Assembly: GCF_003369915.1 (NCBI RefSeq)
Contig: NC_046675.1
Location: 28,582,001 to 28,646,000 of the forward strand
Source of the DNA: Drosophila miranda
Taxonomy: Eukaryota > Arthropoda > Insecta > Diptera > Drosophilidae
DNA length: 64,000 nt
Reading direction: 5' to 3'
The stretch's first letter is position 1, and each line of letters opens with the position of its first letter. Shown piece after piece: positions 13,444 to 24,529 of the stretch. A model generated the notes under the pieces. It searched no databases, was not told where the DNA came from, and was given only the letters and a program-made list of their open reading frames with translations. Made by a program: the position numbers and the translations under genes.

Positions 13444-13552
13444 TTATCTAAGTTTCGCTTTTATCACTTGATTTTTGTTGTTTCTTTTTTTTTGAAAATT
13501 ATTATCACATGCACTGGTTGTCCGTCCGTCCACTGTGTGTTGGGGGTTTATC
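13444..13552 (-). promoter_or_regulatory. GATA-motif cluster upstream of candidate GATAe exon 1
   Basis: Four TTATC cores on the plus strand (GATAA on the gene's strand) start at 13444, 13461, 13502 and 13548, all in the same orientation. They lie 90-200 bases upstream of the candidate first coding exon. A clear TATA box was not identified. The arrangement fits control by serpent or autoregulation, which is inference. Confidence 0.45.
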
Positions 13553-13747
13553 AGAGCTAGGGGGCGGCAAACGGGCGTGGCTCAAAAGTGGCGCGAAAAG
13601 GTGTTTAGTACAATATATTATTATTATTTTTTGGTAGGAACTTTCAGACTTCGATTTCCGCGCTGCATTTAACAGTAACAATTAATTGGGTGCCGACTCC
13701 GGCTCTGGGCTCTGGCTGTGGTTTCAGGTCTGTGGTTGCGGTTCTGC

Positions 13748-13780
13748 GGCGGTTCTGTGGCGGTTCTGTGGCGGTTCTGT
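13748..13780. repeat. 11-base tandem repeat, three perfect copies
   Basis: The unit ggcggttctgt is repeated perfectly at 13748-13758, 13759-13769 and 13770-13780, with degenerate flanking copies (about 13730-13800). Because 11 is not a multiple of three, it opens artificial frames in all three phases on both strands. Confidence 0.85.
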
Positions 13781-13988
13781 GGGTCTGGGCCTGGGACTCG
13801 GCAGCAGCAGCGGAGTACAACAACGAAGTCGAGGCGAGGCGACGCGACGCATTGCGGTCTGCCTGCCTGCCGCCCAATTAGATACCCACACAGATGCACC
13901 GTGCCATATAGCACTTACCTCCACACACCTGTATGGGTGTTACCTTCTCCCTGTGTGGGTGAGTTATGATTTATTCCTATGCGTATCC

Positions 13989-14010
13989 ACACACACACAC
14001 ACACACACAC
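13989..14010. repeat. (AC)n microsatellite
   Basis: Eleven perfect AC dinucleotides. A complementary GT run lies 105 bases to the right at 14115-14129, with tandem GATA motifs between them. Confidence 0.9.
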
Positions 14011-14054
14011 TCGCACACATGAACAGCTGTATATTTTGGCAGTGGTGGTATTGG

Positions 14055-14156
14055 TTATCTTATCGCACAGATACAGGGATACAGGGCAGCAGCGATAAGG
14101 GTACGGTTACGGGAGTGTGTGTGTGTGTGCGAGTACAGTTGTCGACGGGCGATAAG
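14055..14156. promoter_or_regulatory. Cluster of GATA motifs
   Basis: Overlapping TTATCTTATCGC at about 14055-14066 gives two GATA cores, followed by GCGATAAGG near 14091-14099 and GCGATAAGTG near 14149-14158. That is four sites in about 100 bases, in the region upstream of GATAe and downstream of serpent. Paired GATA sites are typical of fly midgut and haemocyte enhancers; function here is inferred only. Confidence 0.35.
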
Positions 14157-17100
14157 TGCTCGTTGTCGTATCCGTGAGATACAAATACCACTACCAGCCA
14201 CAGTTCTGTGTGACAGCAAACGACGACTCGACTCGACTCGACTGCCACCAGGTGGGGGATGGGGATGGGGTTGGTGTGGCCCATGGAGAGGCACCAGCCA
14301 CCAGCAACCAGGCACCCCACTCTCGACTCTCCACCATTTGGCTATTTGTCAATTGTGCAATTTAGTCTAGCGCATTTTCTAATTGCACTCATAAAACACT
14401 TTTCTGGCAAACTAATAAACATGGGGCCAGCGTTAGTCAACGTCAACAGAATGGGTCTATGGGGTCTATTGGGTCTTTGGGCTCGTTTGGGCCATGGGCT
14501 TGGGCCTGGAGACCTGTCGCGCTGTCGTGAACAAAAACTTTATATGACCATATCCCCTACATACTCGTATGTGGGCCGCTTTTGACGGCGCAGCTCCACT
14601 TCCCCACTTCACAATCAGCTCTCAAGTGTTGTAACTAATGAAAATCGACAGAGCACCAGGGCACCAGAGAGACAGAGAGGCACACACTCCACGATCGACG
14701 ATCACACACGTGGTCGAGGATCAGGTGCTGTAAATATTGCAAAAACCTCAAAAAACCTGTCAGCAAAGATTGAATTTTCTGATTTCCTTTTTGGGGTGAA
14801 GTGTCTTTCTGCCTTTTCTGTTTCTGTTCAAGTTGTTTGTTCGAGTCGAGGAATGCCTAATCAGAGATCTGACAAAACGTGTCCACGATCGCAATAGATT
14901 CATTGGGTTTTAAGTGAACTTCATCTTTGGAAGGTACTAAAGGTACCAGAGGGAGATTTGCTTTGGCGAACCATAGATAAATAATATTTGGCATCCCTCC
15001 TGTATTCTTCCTGTCTTTTTACCGATCTTCAAGCCTTGGTTTTTGTCACTTAAACATCTGATAGATATAACCAGATAAGATTCGGTACATCAAATCTTCA
15101 GTTGTCTTTATTCTAGGTTCGTTCTGGTAACAATCCCTACATTAAGTACTTCAAAGGCTACCTCTTTCTTTAGAAATATTTTACATTATTATGCCTCTCA
15201 CATTACTTACCTTTTCTGTGATAATTAAACCTCTAACAAATATACGCTCTCCTCTTTGAGACGTTTAACCCGTCGCCATCATCCATCTTTACAGCTTTTA
15301 AATATTGCAAAAATCTCTGAAGAAAAGCACACTTATCATAGAAGACATCCCAGCAGTCCTGTTCTGGGGCCAATCATAAATTGTTTATAGTTAAAGTCAT
15401 AAGCCAAGCAGATATATGAGGGCCATTAACAGGCACGTAGAAAGAAGAGGAGAATCCCCTCGCCTTCCGCTTATAATGCTGACATTACTGGCATTTTTGC
15501 TCTCCCGTTCTGGGCCCCAATGAATGGGGAAATCGGTTAGTGCGATAATTTTAATTGTTGCAACTCATGTGGTGCATAAATCATGGTGCACCGCCAGACA
15601 AAAAGTATCTAATAGCCTCTGGCTATGGCTCCGTTCCAAGTAGCGACTGGCTGTGTGTGCGGCTGCTGCGTGTCGCAAAATATCAGCTCAGTGATTAATC
15701 ACTCAAAAAGCTGACAGACAGACAGCCTCCGAGCCGGGTCCCGCCTTACAAATGGCGCTACACGAATTCAACATTACAAGAGATTAATACGACAGAGAGA
15801 GTCCACTCCCCGTGCCACAAACAACAACTGGAACTCAGAACTGACTCATGGACTCATGCAGGAGGAAGGAGGCTTTCGTCTTTCGTCTGTAGAGTCGTGC
15901 AATTAATACCCTAATTGATGGCACCGCCTTGGCCTGGGCTTAGGCGCTTTTCTAACTGAATTTACGGCCCCCCCTTCTTTAAGACGCAAGACTTAGGAGG
16001 CGGCGGAACAGACAGAACAGAACGGACACAACAGACGGGAGGGTGGGACTTAACATTGCTGACCATTGCTGTCATAGCCAGGCCATCGATATCTTCCCCA
16101 AGGAATCAAGAATCCACACAACACCCCTCAACATGTCCACAGTCTCAAGTACTGCCAGTGCGCCACCAAACAAAAGACCTGGGCTCCACGAAATCGAAGC
16201 ACTATCTACTCGAAACACTTTTCGTTCGTTCTTGGCCCATCTTGACAGTATCGGGTATGGGCGATCAGTTCTGTTTTTTTCGCTGCGCCGTGGAATGACG
16301 GTTGGAAATTTAATTTATATATTGTACAATTTTCGTCACTTGTTCTGCTGCCATAATATTATTTTATTTTTGTTTTTGTTTCCATGTTCTGTGGCGTATT
16401 TGGCGGTCGTCTGCGGCGATAAGGGGAATAACTCTTTGGGAAATTAAACAAAGGCGTGCGCCATAGTTTTAATTATAGCCTCCATCCGTTTCGAGGGTGA
16501 GTCCAACCTCCAACCCCCGGCACCACACCACACCAGCTGCCACTGCCACCCCGAAACCGAAACCGAAGCATTGCCCAATCCGTGTGTGGCACAGGCAGCC
16601 ATCAGGCATCAGCCATCAGCTCCATGGCGAGGTTCGATCGCATAAAACTGGATGGCAAATGGAAGTGCTGCGACTCTACTTTTGACCCTGATTCCCCCGG
16701 CTTCCACTGGTTCCGTTCCTGCATTCTGCATTTGAAAGCATTTTGGGTTCAAGTAAATTCTATTAACCCGCCAGGGCTTTGGGGCCCATAAATCATCCGC
16801 TACCGACATTTTGCGGACATGAGTTATGGCAAATGGAACTGCGCATTCGCTGGAGCAAGGGTCTGGCTTGTCTCCTTCGAAATGAAGGAGGAGTTAAGGT
16901 TTCTTTTGTTTTGTCACTGGGATAATGAATGGTTCAGTCGTGTATTTATGGATTGGTTACTGGAAGAAGTGATGTATAACCCCTGGTGATGAGTCAGGGA
17001 AGAGTTTTGGTTAGCCAAAGCTGAAATGTCAGTGGGGTTTCTGTGAAGGAGTATTCATGAGCAAATTATAATCCAACGAAATCTTAGGAATATCCCAAGC

Positions 17101-19691
17101 AAATGAAGGATCGCGAATATTATATATAGACCTATAGCAGCTGTTATATGTCCATATATATTATATATCATATTTACTCTGGTAAATCCCTCTTTAGATC
17201 TTTAAAGAATATCTCATTGAATAAAATGCTTTACATCTAATTTTGAAGGACCAAAAGCCTCGTTTCCAACATATTTTCCTGTATAAATGAGCATGTATAT
17301 TCGTATTATATTGAGAATTGAGAAGTATATACATTCTTTATTCTTTTAAATTCATCATCATTCACCAAAATACATGAGATCATTGTACAAAACAATGGTA
17401 GCAGATCTTGACAAAATACTACAAGTTCTGCAGATGGTGATGATGATTGAATGCAGAACATCTATAGAGATCTAATACTGGTTTTGAGATACTGCAAACC
17501 CTGCGATTGGCAGCAGCAATATGTTTTCGAGTGGAGGGAGGTGAGTGTCGTCTCCAATGTGGCACATACACCACTCCACTCCACTCGTCTCGTTTGTGGG
17601 TTTGTGTATACGCACCTTTGTTTGCCAATGAGGCCAGGCCATGGAACGGCGCGTCATGAGTCATTATTAATACTGGCAATCCATAATAATCCATAAGGTT
17701 GCTGTGCTGTGCTGTGCTTATTGTGCATTGTTTTTGCATGGCCAGCGGAGGTAAACGTGGGACGACAGCCGACAGCCGACAGCAGACAGCAGACAACACC
17801 GACGCCATTAACGTTAACGTTAACAATCATGGCTACTGGGGTTGATTGGAATCGCTACTTGGAGTGGCTCTGGGAGTACGGCTTTTTCGGTAGGCAGTAT
17901 ACATTATTTATTACTTATGAGCACTGACATTTTGCTGTTGAGATAAATAGTTACGAGTACGGGAGCGGGAGCGGTAACGGGAGCTCTTTTCGACACTTGA
18001 AGTTTCACAGAAACCAAAACAGATCACCGCGGACCCACACGTTCCGCGCCTCCTGCCTCCTCCCGAGGAAATGCTGAAAAGAACTTCAGCCATCCGATTG
18101 TTCCTATCAACACAAGTGATTTTCCCTATCGTACATTCCCCGCATATAATACACGACCTACAGATATGTGTGGCATACATATAGTATATATAGCGAAAGC
18201 GAAACATATCGAATATCTGAGAATAGATAGTGGCCTTAGATAAGTTAACGTATCTTAGCAGAGAGAGAGAGAGATTTCGACTCCGACTCCCCCACGAACA
18301 CACAGACTGGGTGTCGAGCCCCCCTCCTTCCTAGGGATCCTATCCTCCAAGAGAGAGCGATAATGCCACAAGGGAGCCCCTGGCCCAATCGTGACGTCGC
18401 TGATTTCTTGGGGGGTTCTTGTGGTTTGACCCACAGCTAGATAAAAGTATCTAATCTTGGCTTTTTAGCAATACAATACACATGCAACTGTATTTATAAG
18501 ATAATGAAGATTTGCTATCAATTTGTTGTAGCTGTAGAGCTCCCCTCCTACCCTCCTCCAGCCTGGTAGGATATCGGTATCAGTTTGGGGTATCTGCAAC
18601 CGAACCGCCATGAGGTGCCACTGCCACTGCCACTTCCAGTTGTGCCTCCATGGGCTGTGCTCTCTCTCTGTCCTCTCTCTCTTTGTGGCTCTGGGCCTTT
18701 GGCTGTGGGTTCTGGGCTCTGGTTCTGGGTTCTGTATCAGTATATCAGTGTTTGAACTGATAATGTCCCAAGATAATAAGCGATAATAATTTGAATTTTT
18801 CAGTAATTCCTTAAGTTTGGACGGCCCAACGGCATGGAATCTAATCACAGTTGGTGAGTGTAACTGGGATTTTCAACATGAAAACATTGTTTCATGTCCG
18901 CGTCCGACAAATAGAGAGTTTCCACAAGGATACGACCCATGAAAGATACCATAGTGAAGGAAACTCTAAAGTTCCCAAGGACGAACAGAGTGGGAAAAGT
19001 GTTTAGTGAACTATCGGAAAGATCTTCGATCAAAGAACAAATCCATACCATGGATCAGTGGAATACCAGTGTTCATTTACAAGTTATATTCTTATCCTCA
19101 TGGAATAAGTTGCAACATTACTTTGTGGTGGTGATCTTTGGCTCCCACATCGATAAGATATCACTGGACTTTTGTATAAATTTTCCAACTGCCAAAAGCA
19201 TCGAACGGCTCAAGTAACACTTGAGAAGGCGAAAGCTAACTTTTGGAAGTTAATTAATGATCCCCTGATTAGATTAGAATATGCTTATTAAGTGCCAGGC
19301 GATAGCAAAACGAACGAATTCCCAGAAACGGCCCAAGGGAAAGTGGGCCCAAATCAAGTGCACCTTCGACCTTATCCGCAGTGGTGATCTTTGGCTTAAA
19401 TGAAATTGGTTTTTTGTGGCCAAAAAGGGGAAGAGCACCCCATGGAGGTCTCTGCTTAGGAGAGAAGTATATAAGGAAAGACCTCTCCAGCGGAAGCCCA
19501 AAGGATAGGCATTGATTGAGTGAAGATTCTGTCAGTGAAAGACACTTTGGTAGACCTCAATCTCTAAGGTTTTCCCTGTACCCTCCACCATTCAAAAGCA
19601 CAGGAAAATTGTCAAGCGGTGACAAGTCTCTACCACTCCTGCCTGTACATACATTTTGATTTGAGTTGAAGTCTGATGATGTCTTGTGGAT

Positions 19692-20069
19692 ATGTCTGCA
19701 TTGCGATACTTCCATGCCATGTGTTGCGGGACCGACCCCCCCTTCGTGTCGTGGCCCATGGCCCATAGCTGTTTCTTCCTCATTTTCATTATCTTAAGTA
19801 CACATTTTGAAGTACAAACGTCAGTTGGCGATAAGGAACAGCAACGGGGACACGGGGAAGGTAGCAAACCCAAAGAAGACATCAAAAAGCAGTCAAGTCA
19901 ACAACAAACAGAAAAGAACAGAACCGTGAAGGAACCGCGCAATGGAATGGAATGCTCTAAATGCAATCTGTTTGCACACAATTCCACAGAGAAACCAAAC
20001 TACCTTCTATATACATACATATATACCAAGAATCAGAGGGAATTTTTTCAGCATTTTCACGCTAAATAA
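19692..20069 (+). CDS. Orphan ORF, possible small secreted protein
   Basis: Single-exon ORF not recognised as any family. From the ATG at 19692 it codes for 125 aa. From a second in-frame ATG at 19758 it codes for 103 aa beginning MAHSCFFLIFIILSTHFEV, which looks like a signal peptide (short polar start, hydrophobic core, then a polar Gln/Lys/Glu-rich body). One CxxC (CSKC) lies in the C-terminal half. The stop TAA overlaps an AATAAA at 20065-20070, and a TATATAAGG word lies upstream at about 19469. Against it: codon use is not clearly coding, no homologue is known to me, and it sits in intergenic DNA where chance ORFs of this length occur. Confidence 0.15.
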   Translation: MSALRYFHAMCCGTDPPFVSWPMAHSCFFLIFIILSTHFEVQTSVGDKEQQRGHGEGSKPKEDIKKQSSQQQTEKNRTVKEPRNGMECSKCNLFAHNSTEKPNYLLYTYIYTKNQREFFQHFHAK

Positions 20070-22298
20070 ATCAGGCAAATGTCAAACATTTAATTAGGTT
20101 CACCGCAGCAGCAGGGGGAAAACCATACCCTAAAGAAAAATGTAAGAAAATCATGTACTTTAAATATATAGAAAGCGAACTTCAGGTTACATAAAACCTC
20201 CTGTAGAGTTCTCGGTTCTCGGTGTTCTGTTTCTGTTTCTGCATATGGTAAATACCATTATCAAATCATATTATCTTATTTATAAGCATTATCGTGCCAC
20301 AGATACAGATTGCCTATCTATGGAATGGGCATGTAAAAAAAATCATATATACACAGATATCTTACTGGCGGCTTCGTTATTTCGTTGGCTGGCTGTCTGC
20401 CAGTAAGTTTTGCACTTTCCATTTAAACACGTTCCGATCCGATCCGTCGAGAGTAATTATGAAAATATAATATAATAATAATGCATTATAATGCCCCAAA
20501 AGTATACGTGACAGAGGGAGAGAGAGATCGTAAAGTGACAAATCCGAAAAACAAATGGTGCCACGGTTCTACGAGTATTGTAAAAAAGAGCCATAAAAAT
20601 GCCATGTCGGGCATGAAATCATCGCATGTTATGGCATGGACTATAAGTGTGTGTACCCAGTACAATATATGATAGTTATATTAAACCAACAAAGTGGGCC
20701 TTACAGTGAATCTCTGACAGTTTGTGGAGGAAACGAAAGGAGGAAACTGAGTGCTAAGTACCCCGCCCTCAATGACAACGATTTCCGCGGATCTTGATGG
20801 GGAAAACCACATGCGTAGTCAGTGCATGAATAATTCTCTCCATTCATTCCACGCTTGTTTTTCTCCAAGAAGCAAAATGATAAGAGCCAAGGAGCTGCTG
20901 CTTAACAAGCATGATTAAATTTATTTCTGGCTCTCCGACCAGTATTTTTAGACACTTTATTTGGAAGAAATCAACGTTGATATAGGGCTTGGGGTATATT
21001 TCTTATGTAAAAGATGCCTCAGAAGTTATTCATAATTGCTGGATGGTTGGTATGGTTGCATGCCTGATGCATAGATTCTCTTCTACACAATATTTATATG
21101 GTTTCTGTAAACATATATCTTGTTCATTCTCTGCCTAAAGCTCTTGTTAAATAATCGTACACGATTCTTATATGATTCTAGCCCAGTTTTGTTTCGCAAT
21201 TAACCATCTTGTTTGCTAGCAGTAAATATCGTGGAATTGGGTAAACAGCTTCAGACAATGGATTTCATTTCATGATCTACAAACAATGATTCATTAGAAG
21301 AGCTTACGAAACTTGAACAAATGTGGATAAAACTTTGACTTTGTAGAGCTCTAAGAAATCACCGAATGGGCTCTGCTTTCTGTGATCCATTTAGATATCT
21401 CTTTCTAGTTGTTATTCCAATCATACTTTCAATCATTATAAGTAAAATAAACCCCTGGATGACCTCCTTCTTCCCCCAACAACGGATCTCGACTAAGAAA
21501 CTTCTATATACAGACGGGCAGGGACTACTGGGAATGATTGGAAATCAAAGCCCAAGACCATATCTTTCTATATCTTATCACGCTTATGCTTGTGTGTATG
21601 ATGCGATATCATGTAAGACAAGGCTATATGTATATACCACTGGCATTATCATCCCATTATCTGGCCAAAAGCGTTGATAGGAAAACCCTGACCCAGCCAG
21701 AACCCAAAAAAAAAACAAAATAAAAGAACTTACAATCTCTCTCTGGGTGAAAGTTTTGCAAAGCCGAAAAATCTGTGCAATGACCGATTAGAGGGATCCA
21801 AAAAGAGAAACAGCTAAAAACTATTGAATGAAATTGGGTTTGGAATACATTTTGAGGGGCATAGAATGAGGATTCCGCTGTAATCAATCAGAGTGGACGC
21901 GGATCGTGGCGCAGCCCCATTCGGTGGCACTTGAACGAGTGCACGAGCCGACATACGGCACTTTGGTACAGTCACGTAGACAGGCGCAGAGCGTATGCTC
22001 CCTCCCACCCCCACTAGCCTTCACCTCTCTACACGGGCAGCAACCAACCCTAGCAATAAACAAAAAAACTGTTTTGCCATATGAAATGACTTTCAGATTT
22101 GTTGTTGTTGTCGTTTTGTAACGCGTGACTCCCATAAAAAACAAAGTTTATTAAAAAAAACAAGGAAAAAATAGAACAAAATAAAAGGGTGGAGGGGTTG
22201 CTGATGAAAGGGGGGATGGGTAACTCGCGAGAGAGTGACAGGGCCAGAGGGGCAGGGAGGGGGAGTGGACTTGGAGAGGGGACCTCAGCAATGCGACG

Positions 22299-22311
22299 TT
22301 ATCTTATCGCT
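22299..22311. promoter_or_regulatory. Tandem GATA motif
   Basis: The plus strand reads cgttatcttatcgctg, giving two overlapping GATA cores. It lies about 1.6 kb beyond the likely serpent 3' end. Binding is inferred from the motif only. Confidence 0.3.
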
Positions 22312-22999
22312 GAAAATGTCGCTTTCGTAAATGGCGGCGCACAATATAAAATAATACACACACACACACAGACATACAGACACATGTACATCCCCCTGAA
22401 AACACACACATTCTACTATATAACATACATACATATATACACATATAGAGACACCCTCCCTCCTACCATTGCCAACGTTCCCGCCTGTGGCACCAAAGTT
22501 GTTGCTACGGGATATGGGATTAGATGGTACCTGCTTACACTTTTATAGATCACCGTCCACATGAAAACTGTCAATAAAATGGATTATAATTTGATGAAAT
22601 CATACCAAAGTCTATGCTTCAATTTAAAACGGGAATAATAGATCAAATTTTATGCGCAAGTATGACAAAGCCAGCCCGGCTGGCCCTTCATGGCGCGGCG
22701 GTGGCTGAGCGCCAGAGCCGAAGATCCTGGGATGATCCCAGCTCTAAATATAGATTACAAATTATTTCTGAAAGGATATTTCATGATATATTTTGCCGGA
22801 TAAGCGGCCCGAGGCTTAAACCTTCACTTTTCCGTGTCCTCCGCCGCTCTGGTGACGGCCTTACCGGATCGATACTGCATCCACGATCGCGTGCATCGCG
22901 CCAGCATTTGGACCCTCTCTGGCCACAAACTGCTATACCGCGATCCCTTCCTCTTACTCCGTCAGCTATTATTTATTAATTTACTTTATGTAGCTCCTT

Positions 23000-23084
23000 T
23001 CATTTTAGCAGGTCGCCCCATCCGGTGGCCAGGAACACTTCTTGCGTGCCCGCGGACACCAATATACCTAGGGGCTTCACACTT
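23000..23084 (-). pseudogene. Coding-looking fragment, unidentified
   Basis: On the minus strand a pyrimidine-rich stretch ending in CAG (23085) is followed by an open frame reading SVKPLGILVSAGTQEVFL and then ATGWGDLLK, ending at TGA (23002-23000). GC content and codon use are higher than in the flanks, and a GC-rich block continues to 22837. The TGWG word recalls S1 serine proteases, but the catalytic motifs are not found nearby. If it derives from a gene, only a piece remains. It may equally be chance in a GC-rich island. Confidence 0.15.
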
Positions 23085-23321
23085 CTGGTCGCGGTCGGAA
23101 AAAAGATAAAAATGTTTTCCACTTGTTATTTATTTACACTAAGCTACGTTTTGATGAATAAAACTATTGAAAAATCATCCTTGCAAAGAATCGGGGAAAT
23201 ATGACTGGCTGGGGTGGCTGAGTCCTTACCAATGGATCAAGGATTTTTTTTCAGTTACAGGAAACTATGGATGGGTCAGATCGGCCCACAAATAAGGGAG
23301 AAAACACGATGTATATGTCTG

Positions 23322-23603
23322 GAGATAATGTCCTTGATCCTTGGCCCTTGAAGAGGACTTCATCTGATCAAGGATGTTATCTCGATCACAGGAACAACAA
23401 CCACTTTCAATATGGTGACGCTCAACACCGAGATATTTCGATTTTCAGATCTAAAATACCAGGCGAACAGAAATCAGCAGAAGGTCGGTAGCTTTTTACA
23501 AGTTTGTTAGTTTGTTTTTACGTTCTTGAACTCCCAAAAGTATGCAACAATTTGTTTTCATTTTACTAAAGTTTCTTGCTGCTGATTTCTGTTCGCCTGG
23601 TAT
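23322..23603. repeat. Foldback element: two adjacent inverted repeats
   Basis: A perfect 25-base inverted repeat has arms at 23456-23480 and 23579-23603, separated by 98 bases. Just to its left an imperfect 18-base inverted repeat (16 of 18 matching) has arms at 23322-23339 and 23366-23383. The word GATCAAGGAT occurs a further time near 23236. Both arms of the long repeat also encode the same IPGEQKSA string on opposite strands, a direct consequence of the symmetry. It may be a small foldback or MITE remnant, or a hairpin-forming transcript. No flanking target duplication was confirmed. Confidence 0.7.
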
Positions 23604-23890
23604 CCAAGACCTGAAGTTCTTCTCTCGTTCGACCTTAAAATTAAAATGTGGCTGAATTTCTACACAAATTTGTGTTTCTAACTCATGTAGAATACATGTA
23701 CATATGTAAAATACATGTAACTTACCTGAAAGATGTATGCGCCACGCTCTGGTCACCTTTGGAACTAACAACTGATTTTAGCAGACATTAAACATCTCGC
23801 TGCTATGAAACTGCACAAATCACGCATACGCCATGGATGGCGATTGTAGTTAAATATTGTGTATTTGGGGAAATTAATAGACAATTGTCG

Positions 23891-23896
23891 TTTATT
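23891..23896 (-). terminator. Candidate serpent polyadenylation signal
   Basis: First AATAAA on the minus strand downstream of the serpent stop codon at 24530; it would give a 3' UTR of about 640 bases. Sequence-only inference. Confidence 0.45.
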
Positions 23897-24529
23897 TGTT
23901 CAAAAAGTAATAAAATTAATATTGCAAAATGATGTAAAAATGTGTGTGTGTGCTACGAGACTAAAACTTAAATTGATTTAAATATTTCTATATATAGTGG
24001 CATAAAATATATATTTAAATTATTAACTAAATTGAATGAGATTGTAGGTTGTTTCGCTTGTTATTCGTTTTTTCATTGTTTTCGCTTTTTGTTGCGCAAC
24101 TAAAATTAAGAGCTCTAATTTCTAAGTGGGATCTGATTGTAGGAGAAATCTCAAAAGGTATTCATTCGATTTGATAACAAATAAAAAAAGTTAAATGGAT
24201 GCCACACCAAAGAGATGCCACACGATGAACTTCTCTTAGGGCTTTGGATGGCGATTAAACTAGGTTCTGCATTCGATAATATAGCAATTTTCTAAGAATT
24301 AAACTAGGTTTTAAATAACGAAAAATTCGAGTAGTGCGCGATTCAGAGTGGCCTAATGGAAATGTCAATCAATTTGCTTAAATCTTATGTAGAGAATAGA
24401 GGGTAGAGTTTAGAGGAGGGTTCTTGGAGAACTGCTCTTGGGTATACACGCTAAAAATTCTTTGGAGCTATGAGATTTAACAACAGGATCTTTGGTCATG
24501 CTACAGTGCACCATGTATATCTTCACCGT

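Larger units (their letters stand above)
13354..23890. other. Non-coding region between GATAe and serpent
   Basis: About 10.5 kb with no recognised gene. It contains an 11-base tandem, CA and GT microsatellites, tandem GATA motifs, a foldback structure near 23.3-23.6 kb, an orphan ORF at 19692-20069, and two GC-rich coding-looking islands at 21890-22010 and 22660-23095. These are described separately. The rest is AT-rich sequence with GATA, homeodomain-like and short low-complexity words, in which I see no genes. Confidence 0.6.

Noticed and set aside
16043-16447. 134-codon plus-strand ORF
   Set aside because: No domain, no splice or promoter context, and mixed low-complexity composition; its nature as a gene is not supported.
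21366-21677. 103-codon ATG ORF with a membrane-like segment
   Set aside because: AT-rich, no homologue known, and no promoter or poly(A) signal at plausible spacing.
22673-22760. Possible tRNA-like fold (gatcctgggatgatcccag hairpin)
   Set aside because: A short hairpin only; no A and B boxes at tRNA spacing and no cloverleaf could be drawn.
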